In this document: positions 10,230 through 19,257 of the stretch, piece after piece
How positions within the stretch are numbered: position 1 is the stretch's first letter
Layout of the letters: every line of letters starts with the position of its first letter
Notes under the pieces: generated by a model
Databases searched by the model: none
What the model was told of the DNA's origin: nothing
Seen by the model: only the letters and a program-made list of their open reading frames with translations
NCBI GenBank assembly: GCA_003135135.1
Contig: PLDK01000049.1
Coordinates: forward strand, 1-64,000
Reading direction: 5' to 3'
Source: Deltaproteobacteria bacterium
GTDB taxonomy: Bacteria; Desulfobacterota; Binatia; Binatales; Binataceae
DNA length: 64,000 nt
Position numbers and translations under genes: made by a program

Positions 10230-10871
10230 ATGGCAGCCGGTGTATTCATCACGCTCGAAGGCGTCGAAGGAAGTGGCAAGACCACCCAGGCCGCAATCCT
10301 GGGCGACGCGCTGCGCAAGGGCGGCCGCCGCGTAACGGTCACCCATGAGCCGGGCGGCACCCGCGCCGGCGAAACGATTCGCGCGATTTTTCTCGATCCC
10401 GCTGTTTCGCTCGACGTAGCAGCGGAACTGCTGCTGGTCCTTGCCGATCGCGCGCAGCACGTCCGCGAAAAACTCCGGCCCGCGCTCGCTGCCGGCGAAA
10501 CCGTGATTTCCGATCGCTATTCGGATTCGACCACCGCCTACCAGGGCCACGGCCGCGGCTTCGATCTCAAACTGCTCGGCGAGCTGAACCGGCTCGCCAG
10601 CGACAACGTGACGCCCGACCTGACTATCGTCCTGGACCTGCCCGTCGAGACCGGTCTCGAGCGCACCCGCGCGCGGGCAAAGGGCACCGGCCGCGGCTCC
10701 GACCGCTTCGAGGGCGAGCGCGCCGACTTCCATCGCAGAGTGCGCGACGGTTTTCTCGCGATCGCGAAGGCCGAGCCCGCGCGGGTCGTCGTGATCGACG
10801 CCGACCGTCCGGTTGCCGCCGTCACCGCCGACATCCGCCACGCCGTGGACGAGCTGCTCGCCCGCCGATGA
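10230..10871 (+). CDS. tmk: Thymidylate kinase
   Basis: FITLEGVEGSGKTTQ, DRYSDSTTAYQG. Confidence 0.95.
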   Translation: MAAGVFITLEGVEGSGKTTQAAILGDALRKGGRRVTVTHEPGGTRAGETIRAIFLDPAVSLDVAAELLLVLADRAQHVREKLRPALAAGETVISDRYSDSTTAYQGHGRGFDLKLLGELNRLASDNVTPDLTIVLDLPVETGLERTRARAKGTGRGSDRFEGERADFHRRVRDGFLAIAKAEPARVVVIDADRPVAAVTADIRHAVDELLARR

Positions 10872-10881
10872 CTCAATCGCC

Positions 10882-11961
10882 ATGCCCATAACTTCGATCC
10901 GCGGGCATCGCGAAGTCGCAAGCCGGCTGCTCGCCGAATTGCGCAGCCGCCCCTCGCACGCCTACCTCTTCGCGGGCCCGCGCGGCGTCGGTAAAGCGTT
11001 GGTCGCAACCAGCCTCGTCCACGCCATGATGTGCGAGCGATCGCCCGGCGAGAATTTCTGCTGCACTACCGCGCGATGCGCCGTCCGCATCGCGCCGCAG
11101 ACCGAGCGCACGCGCGCGCGTGCCGCCGATGCGGACGCTGCGCGATGCGACTGCTGCTCGGCGTGCGTGCAAATCGCGACCGGCGTGCATCCGGACTTCA
11201 CCTACCTGTCGCGGCCCGTTGGCCGCACCGAAGTTATGATCGACCAGGTACGCGAACTGATTGCGCGGTTGGGAATCCGGCCGTCGCGCTCACCGGTTCG
11301 CATGGCAATTGTCGACGACGCCGAGTCCCTCAATATCCCCGCGCAGAACGCGCTGCTGAAGACGCTCGAAGAGCCGCCCGGCCACGCAATCATCATCATG
11401 GTATCGGCCAGCGAGCGCGCCCTGCTCGACACCGTCCGCTCGCGCACGCGCACGGTCAGATTTCCCGCGCTCCAGACCGCCGATCTCGAGGCTATCCTTG
11501 CCGCGCATGGCGTCGACGATAAAGCTCGCGCCAGTGCGCTTGCGTTGCTGGCTCGCGGCAGCGCTGCAAATGCGATCGCACTCGCCGACGGTGACGAACC
11601 GCCGATGAAGGAGCTGCTCGATGCGCTGAGTACCGCAAAATCGATCGATTTCGCCCGCGCGCAGTCTCTCGCCCAGGAGTTCTTCGCCAACCGCGACGCC
11701 GCCGCCGGCAATTTCGAGCTGCTCGCAAGACTGCTCGAAGAAATACTATGCTACAAACTGCTGAAGGCCGATTTCGTGGCGTTTCCGCCCGAGTCCAGGC
11801 CGAAATTGGCGAGCCTGGCGGATAGTCTCGATGTCGATGCGGTGGTGAAATGTATCGACGCGGCAGTACGCGCCGGCGAAGCGGTCGAAGCGAACGCTAA
11901 TCCTCGGCTGCAGGCTGAGAATTGGTGGACTATCGCCGGTCATGCGATGCGGGGTGAGTAG
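10882..11961 (+). CDS. holB: DNA polymerase III delta' subunit
   Basis: HAYLFAGPRGVGKALVA, NALLKTLEEPPGHAIIIMVS; cysteine-rich zinc module with an insertion. Confidence 0.9.
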   Translation: MPITSIRGHREVASRLLAELRSRPSHAYLFAGPRGVGKALVATSLVHAMMCERSPGENFCCTTARCAVRIAPQTERTRARAADADAARCDCCSACVQIATGVHPDFTYLSRPVGRTEVMIDQVRELIARLGIRPSRSPVRMAIVDDAESLNIPAQNALLKTLEEPPGHAIIIMVSASERALLDTVRSRTRTVRFPALQTADLEAILAAHGVDDKARASALALLARGSAANAIALADGDEPPMKELLDALSTAKSIDFARAQSLAQEFFANRDAAAGNFELLARLLEEILCYKLLKADFVAFPPESRPKLASLADSLDVDAVVKCIDAAVRAGEAVEANANPRLQAENWWTIAGHAMRGE

Positions 11962-11967
11962 AAGATA

Positions 11968-12813
11968 GTGGCTGACATCGATCCGTTTGAAGGCTCGCAA
12001 CCGACTGCGAAAATCGTCGCCGTCAGCCTCCAGCAGGCCGGCCATCTGTATAATTTTCTGGCCGGCGACCGGCCGCTGCGCCGCGGCGAACGCGTGCTGG
12101 TCGAAAGCGAGGACGGCGCCCGGATCGGCACCGTCGAGATCGAGCCGCACGAACCCGCGCAGACGATCGACCTTTCCGGGCTGCGTCCGATCGTCCGCAT
12201 TGCTTCCGAGAGCGACTTCCACGCCGAACGGGAAACCCTCTCGCGTGAGGCGCACGCGCGCCGCTTGTGCGTCGAGCGCATTCGCGAGGCCCGCATCCAG
12301 ATGAAGCTCGTCAGCGCCGACTACACCCTCGACGGGCGCAAGGTCGTCTTCTATTTTGTCGCCGAGGGCCGCGTCGATTTCCGCGAGCTGGTCCACGATC
12401 TCGCCAACACGCTGCGGGTTCGCGTCGAGATGAAACAGATCGGCGCCCGCGATGAAACCAAAGTCACGGGCGGGATAGGTCCCTGCGGACGCGAGCTATG
12501 CTGCTCGAGCTGGCTGCGCGACTTCGAGGCGGTCACGGTCAAGATGGCGCGCGAGCAGGGCCTCGCTCTGAACCCCTCGCGGCTGGCCGGGATGTGCGGG
12601 CGGCTGAAATGCTGCCTGCGCTACGAATACGCCAGCTACGTCGAACTCAAGCGCGCGCTGCCCAACGTCGGCAAGCGCGTGCAATGCGTCAAGGGCGACG
12701 GCCGAGTGGTTCGCCAGAACACCCTCAAGCAGACAGTGCTGGTTCAGCGCGATGAAGACGGCGGCGTCGTCGAAGTGACCCTCGAAGACCTGGTCACCTC
12801 ACGCCCGCAGTAG
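11968..12813 (+). CDS. ricT: PSP1-domain protein RicT/YaaT
   Basis: GGIGPCGRELCCSSWL and GMCGRLKCCLRYEY cysteine signature; adjacent to holB. Confidence 0.9.
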   Translation: MADIDPFEGSQPTAKIVAVSLQQAGHLYNFLAGDRPLRRGERVLVESEDGARIGTVEIEPHEPAQTIDLSGLRPIVRIASESDFHAERETLSREAHARRLCVERIREARIQMKLVSADYTLDGRKVVFYFVAEGRVDFRELVHDLANTLRVRVEMKQIGARDETKVTGGIGPCGRELCCSSWLRDFEAVTVKMAREQGLALNPSRLAGMCGRLKCCLRYEYASYVELKRALPNVGKRVQCVKGDGRVVRQNTLKQTVLVQRDEDGGVVEVTLEDLVTSRPQ

Positions 12814-12856
12814 CAAACACCCTTACCGCCTCACGTCCTGGCGCGCCGGCGCGTCT

Positions 12857-13483
12857 TCAGTTCCCAAAGCTATACGCGCCACCGCGTTCCAGCGCTTTCT
12901 TGTAGGCAGGCCGCTCGTGCAAGCGCTTGATCCACGCGTCGAGGTTGGGATACGGCGCGCGCTTGCCGAACGCGCCGGCTATCTCGCCTACGAAGCTCAT
13001 CTGGATGTCAGCGCCGGTCAGGGTGTCTCCCACAATGAACTGCCGGCCCTTCAAGGCGCCGTCGATGTAACCGAGGTGATTGGCAATCTCGCTCTCGATG
13101 CGCGGCGTCAGCGGCGCCCCCGCTTCACCCAGGCGCGTGACATAAAGGTTGAGCATCAGCGGCAGCATCGCCGAGCCCTCGGCATAGTGCATCCACTGCA
13201 CGTACTCGTCATACGCCGGACTCTCGGGCGCGGGCTGCAGGCGGCCGCCGCCGTGGCGGCGAATCACGTAGTCGATTATCGCGCCTGATTCGATGATGGT
13301 CCGATTGCCATCAGTGATTACCGGTGACTTGCCCAGCGGATGAACCTTCTTCAATTCCGGTGGCGCAAGCCGGGTTTGCGCGTCGCGCTGGTAGCGCTTG
13401 ATCTCGTAGGGCAGGCCGAGTTCTTCCAGCAGCCAGAGGATATGTTGTGAGCGTGAATCGTTGAGGTGATGGACGACAATCAT
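12857..13483 (-). CDS. Glutathione S-transferase family protein
   Basis: MIVVHHLNDSRSQHILWLLEELGLPYEIKRYQR; GST N- and C-terminal domain pattern. Confidence 0.88.
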   Translation of the reverse strand: MIVVHHLNDSRSQHILWLLEELGLPYEIKRYQRDAQTRLAPPELKKVHPLGKSPVITDGNRTIIESGAIIDYVIRRHGGGRLQPAPESPAYDEYVQWMHYAEGSAMLPLMLNLYVTRLGEAGAPLTPRIESEIANHLGYIDGALKGRQFIVGDTLTGADIQMSFVGEIAGAFGKRAPYPNLDAWIKRLHERPAYKKALERGGAYSFGN

Positions 13484-13580
13484 GCGGCTATTCCTCCGTG
13501 CGGACCATTATCTACGCAGTCGCATCTTAACTCCAGGGAATAAGAATGAGAGGGCATAGAACCACCATCGTGCACGCTAC

Positions 13581-13690
13581 CTACCCCCTCACCCCTTCTA
13601 ACAGGGCGAAGCCCGCATCTTCTCTTCCTGGCTCGGGTGCAGGGGCTGGCCCCTGCCCAAGGAAGCGTGAAACCCACGATGGGTTTCGCA
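13581..13690 (+). repeat. Modular palindromic intergenic repeat (family A, short form)
   Basis: ccttctaacagggcgaagcccgcatcttctct, gggtgcaggggctggcccctgcc, gtgaaacccacgatgggtttcgc; ends 13 nt before metG ATG. Confidence 0.8.
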
Positions 13691-13703
13691 TACAATTAAG
13701 TCG

Positions 13704-15266
13704 ATGGCAAACCGCATCCACATCACGACCGCGATTATCTACAGCAACGGCCCGCCCCATGTCGGCCATGCCTACGAAATGCTGGCGACCGACGCGTTCG
13801 CGCGTTTTCAGCGCCGCAAGCTCGGCCCCGCCAACGTCACCTTCCTCACCGGCACCGACGAGCACGGCGACAAAAACAAGCGCGCCGCCGACGCGATCGG
13901 ACTGCATCCGAAGGCGTTCGCCGACAAAATCAGCGCGCTGTTCCGGCAAGGATGGGCCGGTCTGGACATCAGCTACGATATCTTTGTCCGCACCACCGAC
14001 CCGGTGCATGAGGCGTTCGTGCAGAAGATGCTCGCTCGCACTTACCAATCCGGCGACATCTACTTCAAGGACTACGAAGGCCTCTACTGCGTCGGATGCG
14101 AGCGCTTTTACACGGAGAAGGAACTGCTGCCCGGCAACATCTGTCCGGTGCACAATCGGGCCGCCGAGCCTATCAAGGAAGGCAACTATTTCCTGAAGCT
14201 CGAGAAATACCGCGAGGCTATCCGCCGGAACATCGAGAAAAATCCCGATTTCATCCGCCCCGAGCGCTATCGCAACGAGGCGCTCCGGATGCTCGACGAG
14301 CCGCTCGATGATCTTTGCATCTCGCGTCCCAAGGCGCGCCTCGATTGGGGCATCGCGCTGCCGTTTGACGACAAGTACGTCACCTACGTCTGGTACGACG
14401 CGCTGTGGGCGTACATGAGCGAGCTGCCTGACACGGACGACGCGTCGCTGACCGCAATCCTGCCCGCCACCGAACATTTCATCGGCAAGGACATCCTCAA
14501 GACGCACGCGGTGTACTGGCCCGCGATGCTGATGGCGGTCGGCTTGCCGACTTATCGTCATCTGAACGTTCACGGATTTATGAATTTCGGCGGCGCGCGG
14601 CTCTCGAAGAGCTCGGGCAACGTCGAGGATCCCGTCGCCTACCAGCAAACTGTCGGCCCCGACGCTTTGCGGTTCTTCATCTTGCGCGAATTCACTTACG
14701 GCCTCGACGGCGACTTCTCCGAGGAGCGCGTGATCGATCGCTACAATTCGGATCTGGCCAACGACCTCGGCAATCTGACCAGCCGCGTGCTCTCGATGGC
14801 GGCGCGATACTCCCAGGGCGCGATCACGGCAGTGCCGGTCGGCGCCGCCGCGGGCGCAGGCGGCGACCCGCTCGACGTTGCGCTCGCCCAGACGTTCGCC
14901 TCGATACCGGCGCGGGTCGCGCCGCTGGTCGAGGAACTCGCGTTCAATCGCGCTCTGGAAGCCATCTGGCAGGCGCTCGACGCGGCCAACAAGTATATTG
15001 TCGCGACCTCGCCGTTCACGCTCGCCAAGGATCCCGCCAATGGGCCGCGCGTCGCGCAAATCCTGGCCAACCTGGTCGAGGGATTGCGCGTCGTCGCCGA
15101 CACGCTCGAGCCGTTCATGCCGGTAGCGTCGAAAAAGATTCTCGGCCTGCTCAATGTCGATGAGAAACTCGCGCGCGCGCCGTATGGAGACGGCATCAAG
15201 CCGGGGCATCGCGTAAATCCGACCACGCCGCTGTTCCCGCGCATCGACAAGAAAGCCCGCACCTGA
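13704..15266 (+). CDS. metG: Methionyl-tRNA synthetase
   Basis: ITTAIIYSNGPPHVGHAYEMLATD, TGTDEHGDK, ARLSKSSGN (KMSKS-like). Confidence 0.96.
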   Translation: MANRIHITTAIIYSNGPPHVGHAYEMLATDAFARFQRRKLGPANVTFLTGTDEHGDKNKRAADAIGLHPKAFADKISALFRQGWAGLDISYDIFVRTTDPVHEAFVQKMLARTYQSGDIYFKDYEGLYCVGCERFYTEKELLPGNICPVHNRAAEPIKEGNYFLKLEKYREAIRRNIEKNPDFIRPERYRNEALRMLDEPLDDLCISRPKARLDWGIALPFDDKYVTYVWYDALWAYMSELPDTDDASLTAILPATEHFIGKDILKTHAVYWPAMLMAVGLPTYRHLNVHGFMNFGGARLSKSSGNVEDPVAYQQTVGPDALRFFILREFTYGLDGDFSEERVIDRYNSDLANDLGNLTSRVLSMAARYSQGAITAVPVGAAAGAGGDPLDVALAQTFASIPARVAPLVEELAFNRALEAIWQALDAANKYIVATSPFTLAKDPANGPRVAQILANLVEGLRVVADTLEPFMPVASKKILGLLNVDEKLARAPYGDGIKPGHRVNPTTPLFPRIDKKART

Positions 15267-16069
15267 TGATCGTCGATACGCATTGCCATCTCGCCGACGC
15301 AAAGTTCCGCGACGACGTCGAAGCCGTGATCGCGCGCGCATCCGGCGCCGGCGTGGCGCAGATCATCTCGGTCGGCGCGATCGGACCGATCGACAACGAT
15401 CGATTGACCGTCGAGATCGCCGAGCATCACCAAAATGTCTTCGCCGTTGTCGGCGTGCATCCCCACGACGCCCGGGATTGCACGCCCGAGCGAATCGCAC
15501 AGTTGCGCGCGCTCGCCGCGTCGAAAAAGGTTGTCGCGATCGGCGAGAGCGGACTCGATTTCCACTACATGCACTCGCCGCCGCAAGCGCAGGAAGCGTC
15601 GTTGCGTGCGCAGCTTGCGCTCGCCGCCGAACTCGACCTGCCAATCGTGATTCATTGCCGCGACGCCGAGCGCCGGATTGTCGAGATCGCGCGCGAGGCG
15701 GGGATTCCACCGCGCGGCGGCGTGATTCATTGCTTCACCGGCGACACCAGCGCGGCGCGCGAGTTCCTCGCGCTCGGACTGTGCATCTCGTTCTCGGGGA
15801 TCATCACGTTCAAGAATTCCGCATCGGTTCGCGAGGCCGCGTCGATCGTTCCCGATGACCGCCTGATGGTGGAGACGGACGCACCTTATCTCGCGCCCGA
15901 GCCGTATCGCGGCAAACGCAACGAGCCGGCCTACATCACTCGCACGCTCGAAATGCTCGCGAAGCTTAGACGCGTTGAGGCCGCTGCACTCGGCGCGCAG
16001 GTGATCGCGAACGCCGCGCGCTTGTTCAGGCTTCCGCCGCCGGCAAACACGCCGGTGCGACCCGTCTAA
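15266..16069 (+). CDS. tatD: TatD family metal-dependent DNase
   Basis: MIVDTHCHLADAKF, IGESGLDFHY, VIHCFTGD, VETDAPYLAP. Confidence 0.94.
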   Translation: MIVDTHCHLADAKFRDDVEAVIARASGAGVAQIISVGAIGPIDNDRLTVEIAEHHQNVFAVVGVHPHDARDCTPERIAQLRALAASKKVVAIGESGLDFHYMHSPPQAQEASLRAQLALAAELDLPIVIHCRDAERRIVEIAREAGIPPRGGVIHCFTGDTSAAREFLALGLCISFSGIITFKNSASVREAASIVPDDRLMVETDAPYLAPEPYRGKRNEPAYITRTLEMLAKLRRVEAAALGAQVIANAARLFRLPPPANTPVRPV

Positions 16070-16758
16070 CCAAGCGGATGGCCGCCGAAGATCATCGGAT
16101 GCAGTGCGACGATTGCAACGGCCAGCACTATGCCCACGCCAATCGCCGCCCACGGCATGTCACCGCGGTCCCATCGAACCCGCCCGCCGATTAGCGCCGC
16201 GAACGGCACGAACGAGGTCTTCGCGACGAACTTGCGATAGCGATCTCCAAGTTCGCGAATCTTGCGCCGGTCCTGATGCATCCCGCCGATGATTCCGAGC
16301 ACGGGGAACATCCCGAAGAAAATCACGTCGCCGGCCCGTCCGTTCATCAGCATGTGCGCAATTCCAAACAGGCTGAATCCAACAAAAGACGGATGCCGCG
16401 TGATCTTCAGGAGGCCGCGCGGTTCACTGCCGCCCGCCGTCGCGGCCATTGCGCCCGGATTCGGAGTGATGAAACTCCCGACCAACAGGATCAGCGCTGT
16501 CAGCATCAGCAACCACGCAAGCTCTCGAAACGGGTGCACCGCGCGCAGAGCCCAAAGTAAGGGGCCGGCGTGCTTATGGCGCGCGAATTCGTAGATCAAC
16601 GGTCCCAGCGTGGCGAACGCGATTAGCGAATAGATGCCGCGATAGGGCTGCTCGCCGACCGCACTTATCAACCAGGGCCGGACGGCAGACGACGATATGA
16701 TCAGATGACTGGCCAGGAACAAAACTGCCCACAGCGCGATCCAGACGGTCGCATCCAT
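16066..16758 (-). CDS. NnrU family membrane protein
   Basis: Multiple TM segments; ITRHPSFVGFSLFGIAHMLMNG motif; start at MDATVWIALWAVLFLASHL. Confidence 0.8.
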   Translation of the reverse strand: MDATVWIALWAVLFLASHLIISSSAVRPWLISAVGEQPYRGIYSLIAFATLGPLIYEFARHKHAGPLLWALRAVHPFRELAWLLMLTALILLVGSFITPNPGAMAATAGGSEPRGLLKITRHPSFVGFSLFGIAHMLMNGRAGDVIFFGMFPVLGIIGGMHQDRRKIRELGDRYRKFVAKTSFVPFAALIGGRVRWDRGDMPWAAIGVGIVLAVAIVALHPMIFGGHPLG

Positions 16759-16921
16759 AGAGACCTCCGCGCGATCGCCCGGTAGTCGAGACTCCGCGCC
16801 GAGCACGATGATCGCAGGATCGCGGCCCGCGTCAAATGCAGCGCGCCGGCTGCGGACCAGCGGCATCGGCGCGATCCGGCTCGATTCACGAATCGGCTCG
16901 AGCGGGGTTATAGATATCGTA

Positions 16922-17434
16922 ATGGGCAGGGCACACGGACTAGGGATTCCGCCGCCGTTCGAAGCGGCGGTAAAAAGCATGGAACGCGAGATCATGCGCT
17001 TCCTGATGCGCTCGACCGGCGACCGCGAGGATGCGATGGACCTGTTCCAGGAGACGTGGCTGCGCGCCTATCGCGCCTACCCCACGCTGCAATCGGAAGA
17101 CGGACTGCGGCCGTGGATTTTTCGAATCGCATCGAACCTGTGCCGCAATCGCGCGCGGGACAGGATGCGCCGCGGGCGCGTGATCGCCAACCAGACCGCG
17201 GACGGCGCAGCGCCGGCCGATGGCGCGTCGAATCAGCTCGGCGGCGGACCCGAAGGCGCGCTTCATTTGAAGAGGGCCATCTCGCGGCTGCCCGGCAAGC
17301 AGGGCCAGGCATTGATGATGCGCAAGTTCGCGGGGCTCGAATATACGGAGATCGGCACGGCGCTGGATTGCTCGGCCGAGAGCGCGCGGGCAAGCGTCTA
17401 TCAGGCGCTGAAGAAACTCAGGCTCGAAGAGTAG
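16922..17434 (+). CDS. ECF-type RNA polymerase sigma factor
   Basis: Region 2 DREDAMDLFQETWLRAYRAYPT, LRPWIFRIASNLCRNRARD; region 4 LPGKQGQALMMRKFAGLEYTEIGTALDCSAESARASVYQALKKLR. Confidence 0.9.
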   Translation: MGRAHGLGIPPPFEAAVKSMEREIMRFLMRSTGDREDAMDLFQETWLRAYRAYPTLQSEDGLRPWIFRIASNLCRNRARDRMRRGRVIANQTADGAAPADGASNQLGGGPEGALHLKRAISRLPGKQGQALMMRKFAGLEYTEIGTALDCSAESARASVYQALKKLRLEE

Positions 17435-17455
17435 TCAATTAGACGAGTAATCAAG

Positions 17456-18259
17456 ATGAAGACCAATCCAACGGCGACGCAAGTGAAGCGCAGTGCGCCG
17501 ACCGACGACCGGGTGATCGACGCAATGATCCGGCAGACGCGGCCGCGCATCGAGCGCGCGATGAAGATTCTGCGGCGGCCGCAAGCGCGGGTCGGAGTGA
17601 TTTCGTCGCCACTTGGGCGTCTGCTGATCGCGCAGAGCGACCGCGGCCTCGCGGCGATTCACTTTCTTTTCATAAGTGGGGGCGAGCGAACGCTCGAGAT
17701 GCTGCGCAAGAAGTTCGATCTGATCGAGAATGAGCCGAGTGCCCGCCGGATCGGCGCGGAAATCGATCGCGTGTTCGAGGGCGACTTCAATGCGACGGCG
17801 CATCCGGTGGATTTGAGCCTGGTCGAGAGCGACTTCCAGCGCCGCGCGTACATCTCGCTTCGAAAAGTCCCGCCCGGCGCGGTGATCACCTATCACGGGC
17901 TGGCCGCAACGGTTGGACAGCCCGACAGCCAGCGCGCGATCGGCAACACGATGGCGTCGAATCCGATCCCGATCTTCGTGCCGTGTCATCGCGTGATTCG
18001 CTCCGACGGAACGATCGGCAATTACGGCGGCGGCGTGGACAACAAGATCAAGCTGCTGCGCGCGGAGGGATTCGAAGTCGGGCGCGATCTGCGACTGCCG
18101 GCGCTCGCCGTGATGGGGCATCGACGCACCGGAATCTTCTGCCGGCCCGACTGCTCGGCGGCGCGGCGCGCGGATCCGGCCAGGATGCTGATCTTTGCGG
18201 ATGCCAAGTGCGCGGGACACGCCGGGCTGAGAGCATGCAAGCTGTGCAAGCCTGCGTGA
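17456..18259 (+). CDS. O6-methylguanine-DNA methyltransferase with C-terminal Ada-type Cys4 zinc domain
   Basis: FVPCHRVI active site; C-terminal HRRTGIFCRPDC-x27-CKLC like the Ada N-terminal phosphotriester-repair domain. Confidence 0.92.
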   Translation: MKTNPTATQVKRSAPTDDRVIDAMIRQTRPRIERAMKILRRPQARVGVISSPLGRLLIAQSDRGLAAIHFLFISGGERTLEMLRKKFDLIENEPSARRIGAEIDRVFEGDFNATAHPVDLSLVESDFQRRAYISLRKVPPGAVITYHGLAATVGQPDSQRAIGNTMASNPIPIFVPCHRVIRSDGTIGNYGGGVDNKIKLLRAEGFEVGRDLRLPALAVMGHRRTGIFCRPDCSAARRADPARMLIFADAKCAGHAGLRACKLCKPA

Positions 18260-18282
18260 ATCGGGCCGGCTGACAAAGAAAA

Positions 18283-18312
18283 AGAGCGGCGCCGAACGCG
18301 GCACCGCCCTTT
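18283..18312. terminator. Bidirectional intrinsic terminator between convergent genes
   Basis: A-tract, gcggcgccg-aacg-cggcaccgc stem (one mismatch), cctttt tract. Confidence 0.65.
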
Positions 18313-18333
18313 TAAGCCAATCTCGCTGTCCGA

Positions 18334-18681
18334 TTACTCGGTTTCCGACTGCGATTTGAGCTGTTGAATCTGCTGACGTTGATTCTCGATTTCTTGCTGT
18401 TGCTGCTGCACCTGCTGCTGGGTCTGTGCGTTGGCATTTTCCTGATTCTGCATCGAATTGCCGACTACGTAGCCGGTACCACCGCCCAGAACACCGCCGA
18501 TCAGGGCCCCCGCGAGAGGATGGCCTACGGCCATCCCGATCAGTGCCCCGCCACCTGCGCCCACCGCCGTGCCGCCGAGGGTGCCTTCCTCACGAGTCGA
18601 AAGTGGCTGCCCCGAGCATCCTGCAAGAACGAGCGTTCCCGCCAGCGCCAGAGTCATGATTAGTGCAATGCTTTTGCGCAT
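18334..18681 (-). CDS. Glycine-zipper lipoprotein with Gln-rich C-terminus
   Basis: MRKSIALIMTLALAGTLVLAGCSGQPLSTREEG lipobox; Gly/Ala zipper; QQQ tail. Confidence 0.82.
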   Translation of the reverse strand: MRKSIALIMTLALAGTLVLAGCSGQPLSTREEGTLGGTAVGAGGGALIGMAVGHPLAGALIGGVLGGGTGYVVGNSMQNQENANAQTQQQVQQQQQEIENQRQQIQQLKSQSETE

Positions 18682-18723
18682 ACTGAGAACCTCCATCGAT
18701 CAATAATTGATACGTCAGCCGAG

Positions 18724-19158
18724 CTATTCGGTTTCCTGTTGTTGCTTCAATTGCTGAATCTGCTGTTGCTGACCTTCGATCTGCTTTTGCTGCGATTGAA
18801 TCTGCGTCTGAGTTTGCTTGGTGGCGTTTTCCTGATTCTGCATCTCGTTGCCGACCGCGTATCCGCCTAGAGCGCCGATGCCGCCGCCGATTGCCGCGCC
18901 TGCCAGCGGTGCGCCGACCGCGGCGCCAATGATTGCACCGGTTGCGGCTCCGACTCCCGTGCCGATGAACGTGCCCTTCTCACGTGTCGAAAGTGGCTGT
19001 CCCGAGCATCCCACAACCGCCACGATCGCAATCGCCACGAGCAGACCTTTAATCAATGACGCCACGTTTGTCCGCACGAGCTTCCTCCTTCCAAGGGAGC
19101 AGTTTTCATGCCTGCCAACGGCTGGGACATTCCTCCAGCCAACGGCAGGCGAGTTCAT
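18724..19158 (-). CDS. Glycine-zipper lipoprotein, paralogue of the adjacent gene
   Basis: VVGCSGQPLSTREKGT lipobox and same zipper and Gln-rich tail; true start probably at an internal codon nearer LIKGLLVAIAIV. Confidence 0.78.
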   Translation of the reverse strand: MNSPAVGWRNVPAVGRHENCSLGRRKLVRTNVASLIKGLLVAIAIVAVVGCSGQPLSTREKGTFIGTGVGAATGAIIGAAVGAPLAGAAIGGGIGALGGYAVGNEMQNQENATKQTQTQIQSQQKQIEGQQQQIQQLKQQQETE

Positions 19159-19257
19159 TTGGCTGCCGCCAGTTTTCTACCTTCTGCGCATGCGATCAAC
19201 CATTTCGGACATGGAGCGTACCACGGAATTCTTACCTACGTCCAAAATTGTCGTGCA

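Noticed and set aside
13581-15341. 586-aa minus-strand ORF
   Set aside because: Shadow of metG; no recognisable motifs and it runs into an intergenic repeat.
14741-16153. 470-aa minus-strand ORF
   Set aside because: Antisense to metG and tatD, low-complexity Arg-rich composition.
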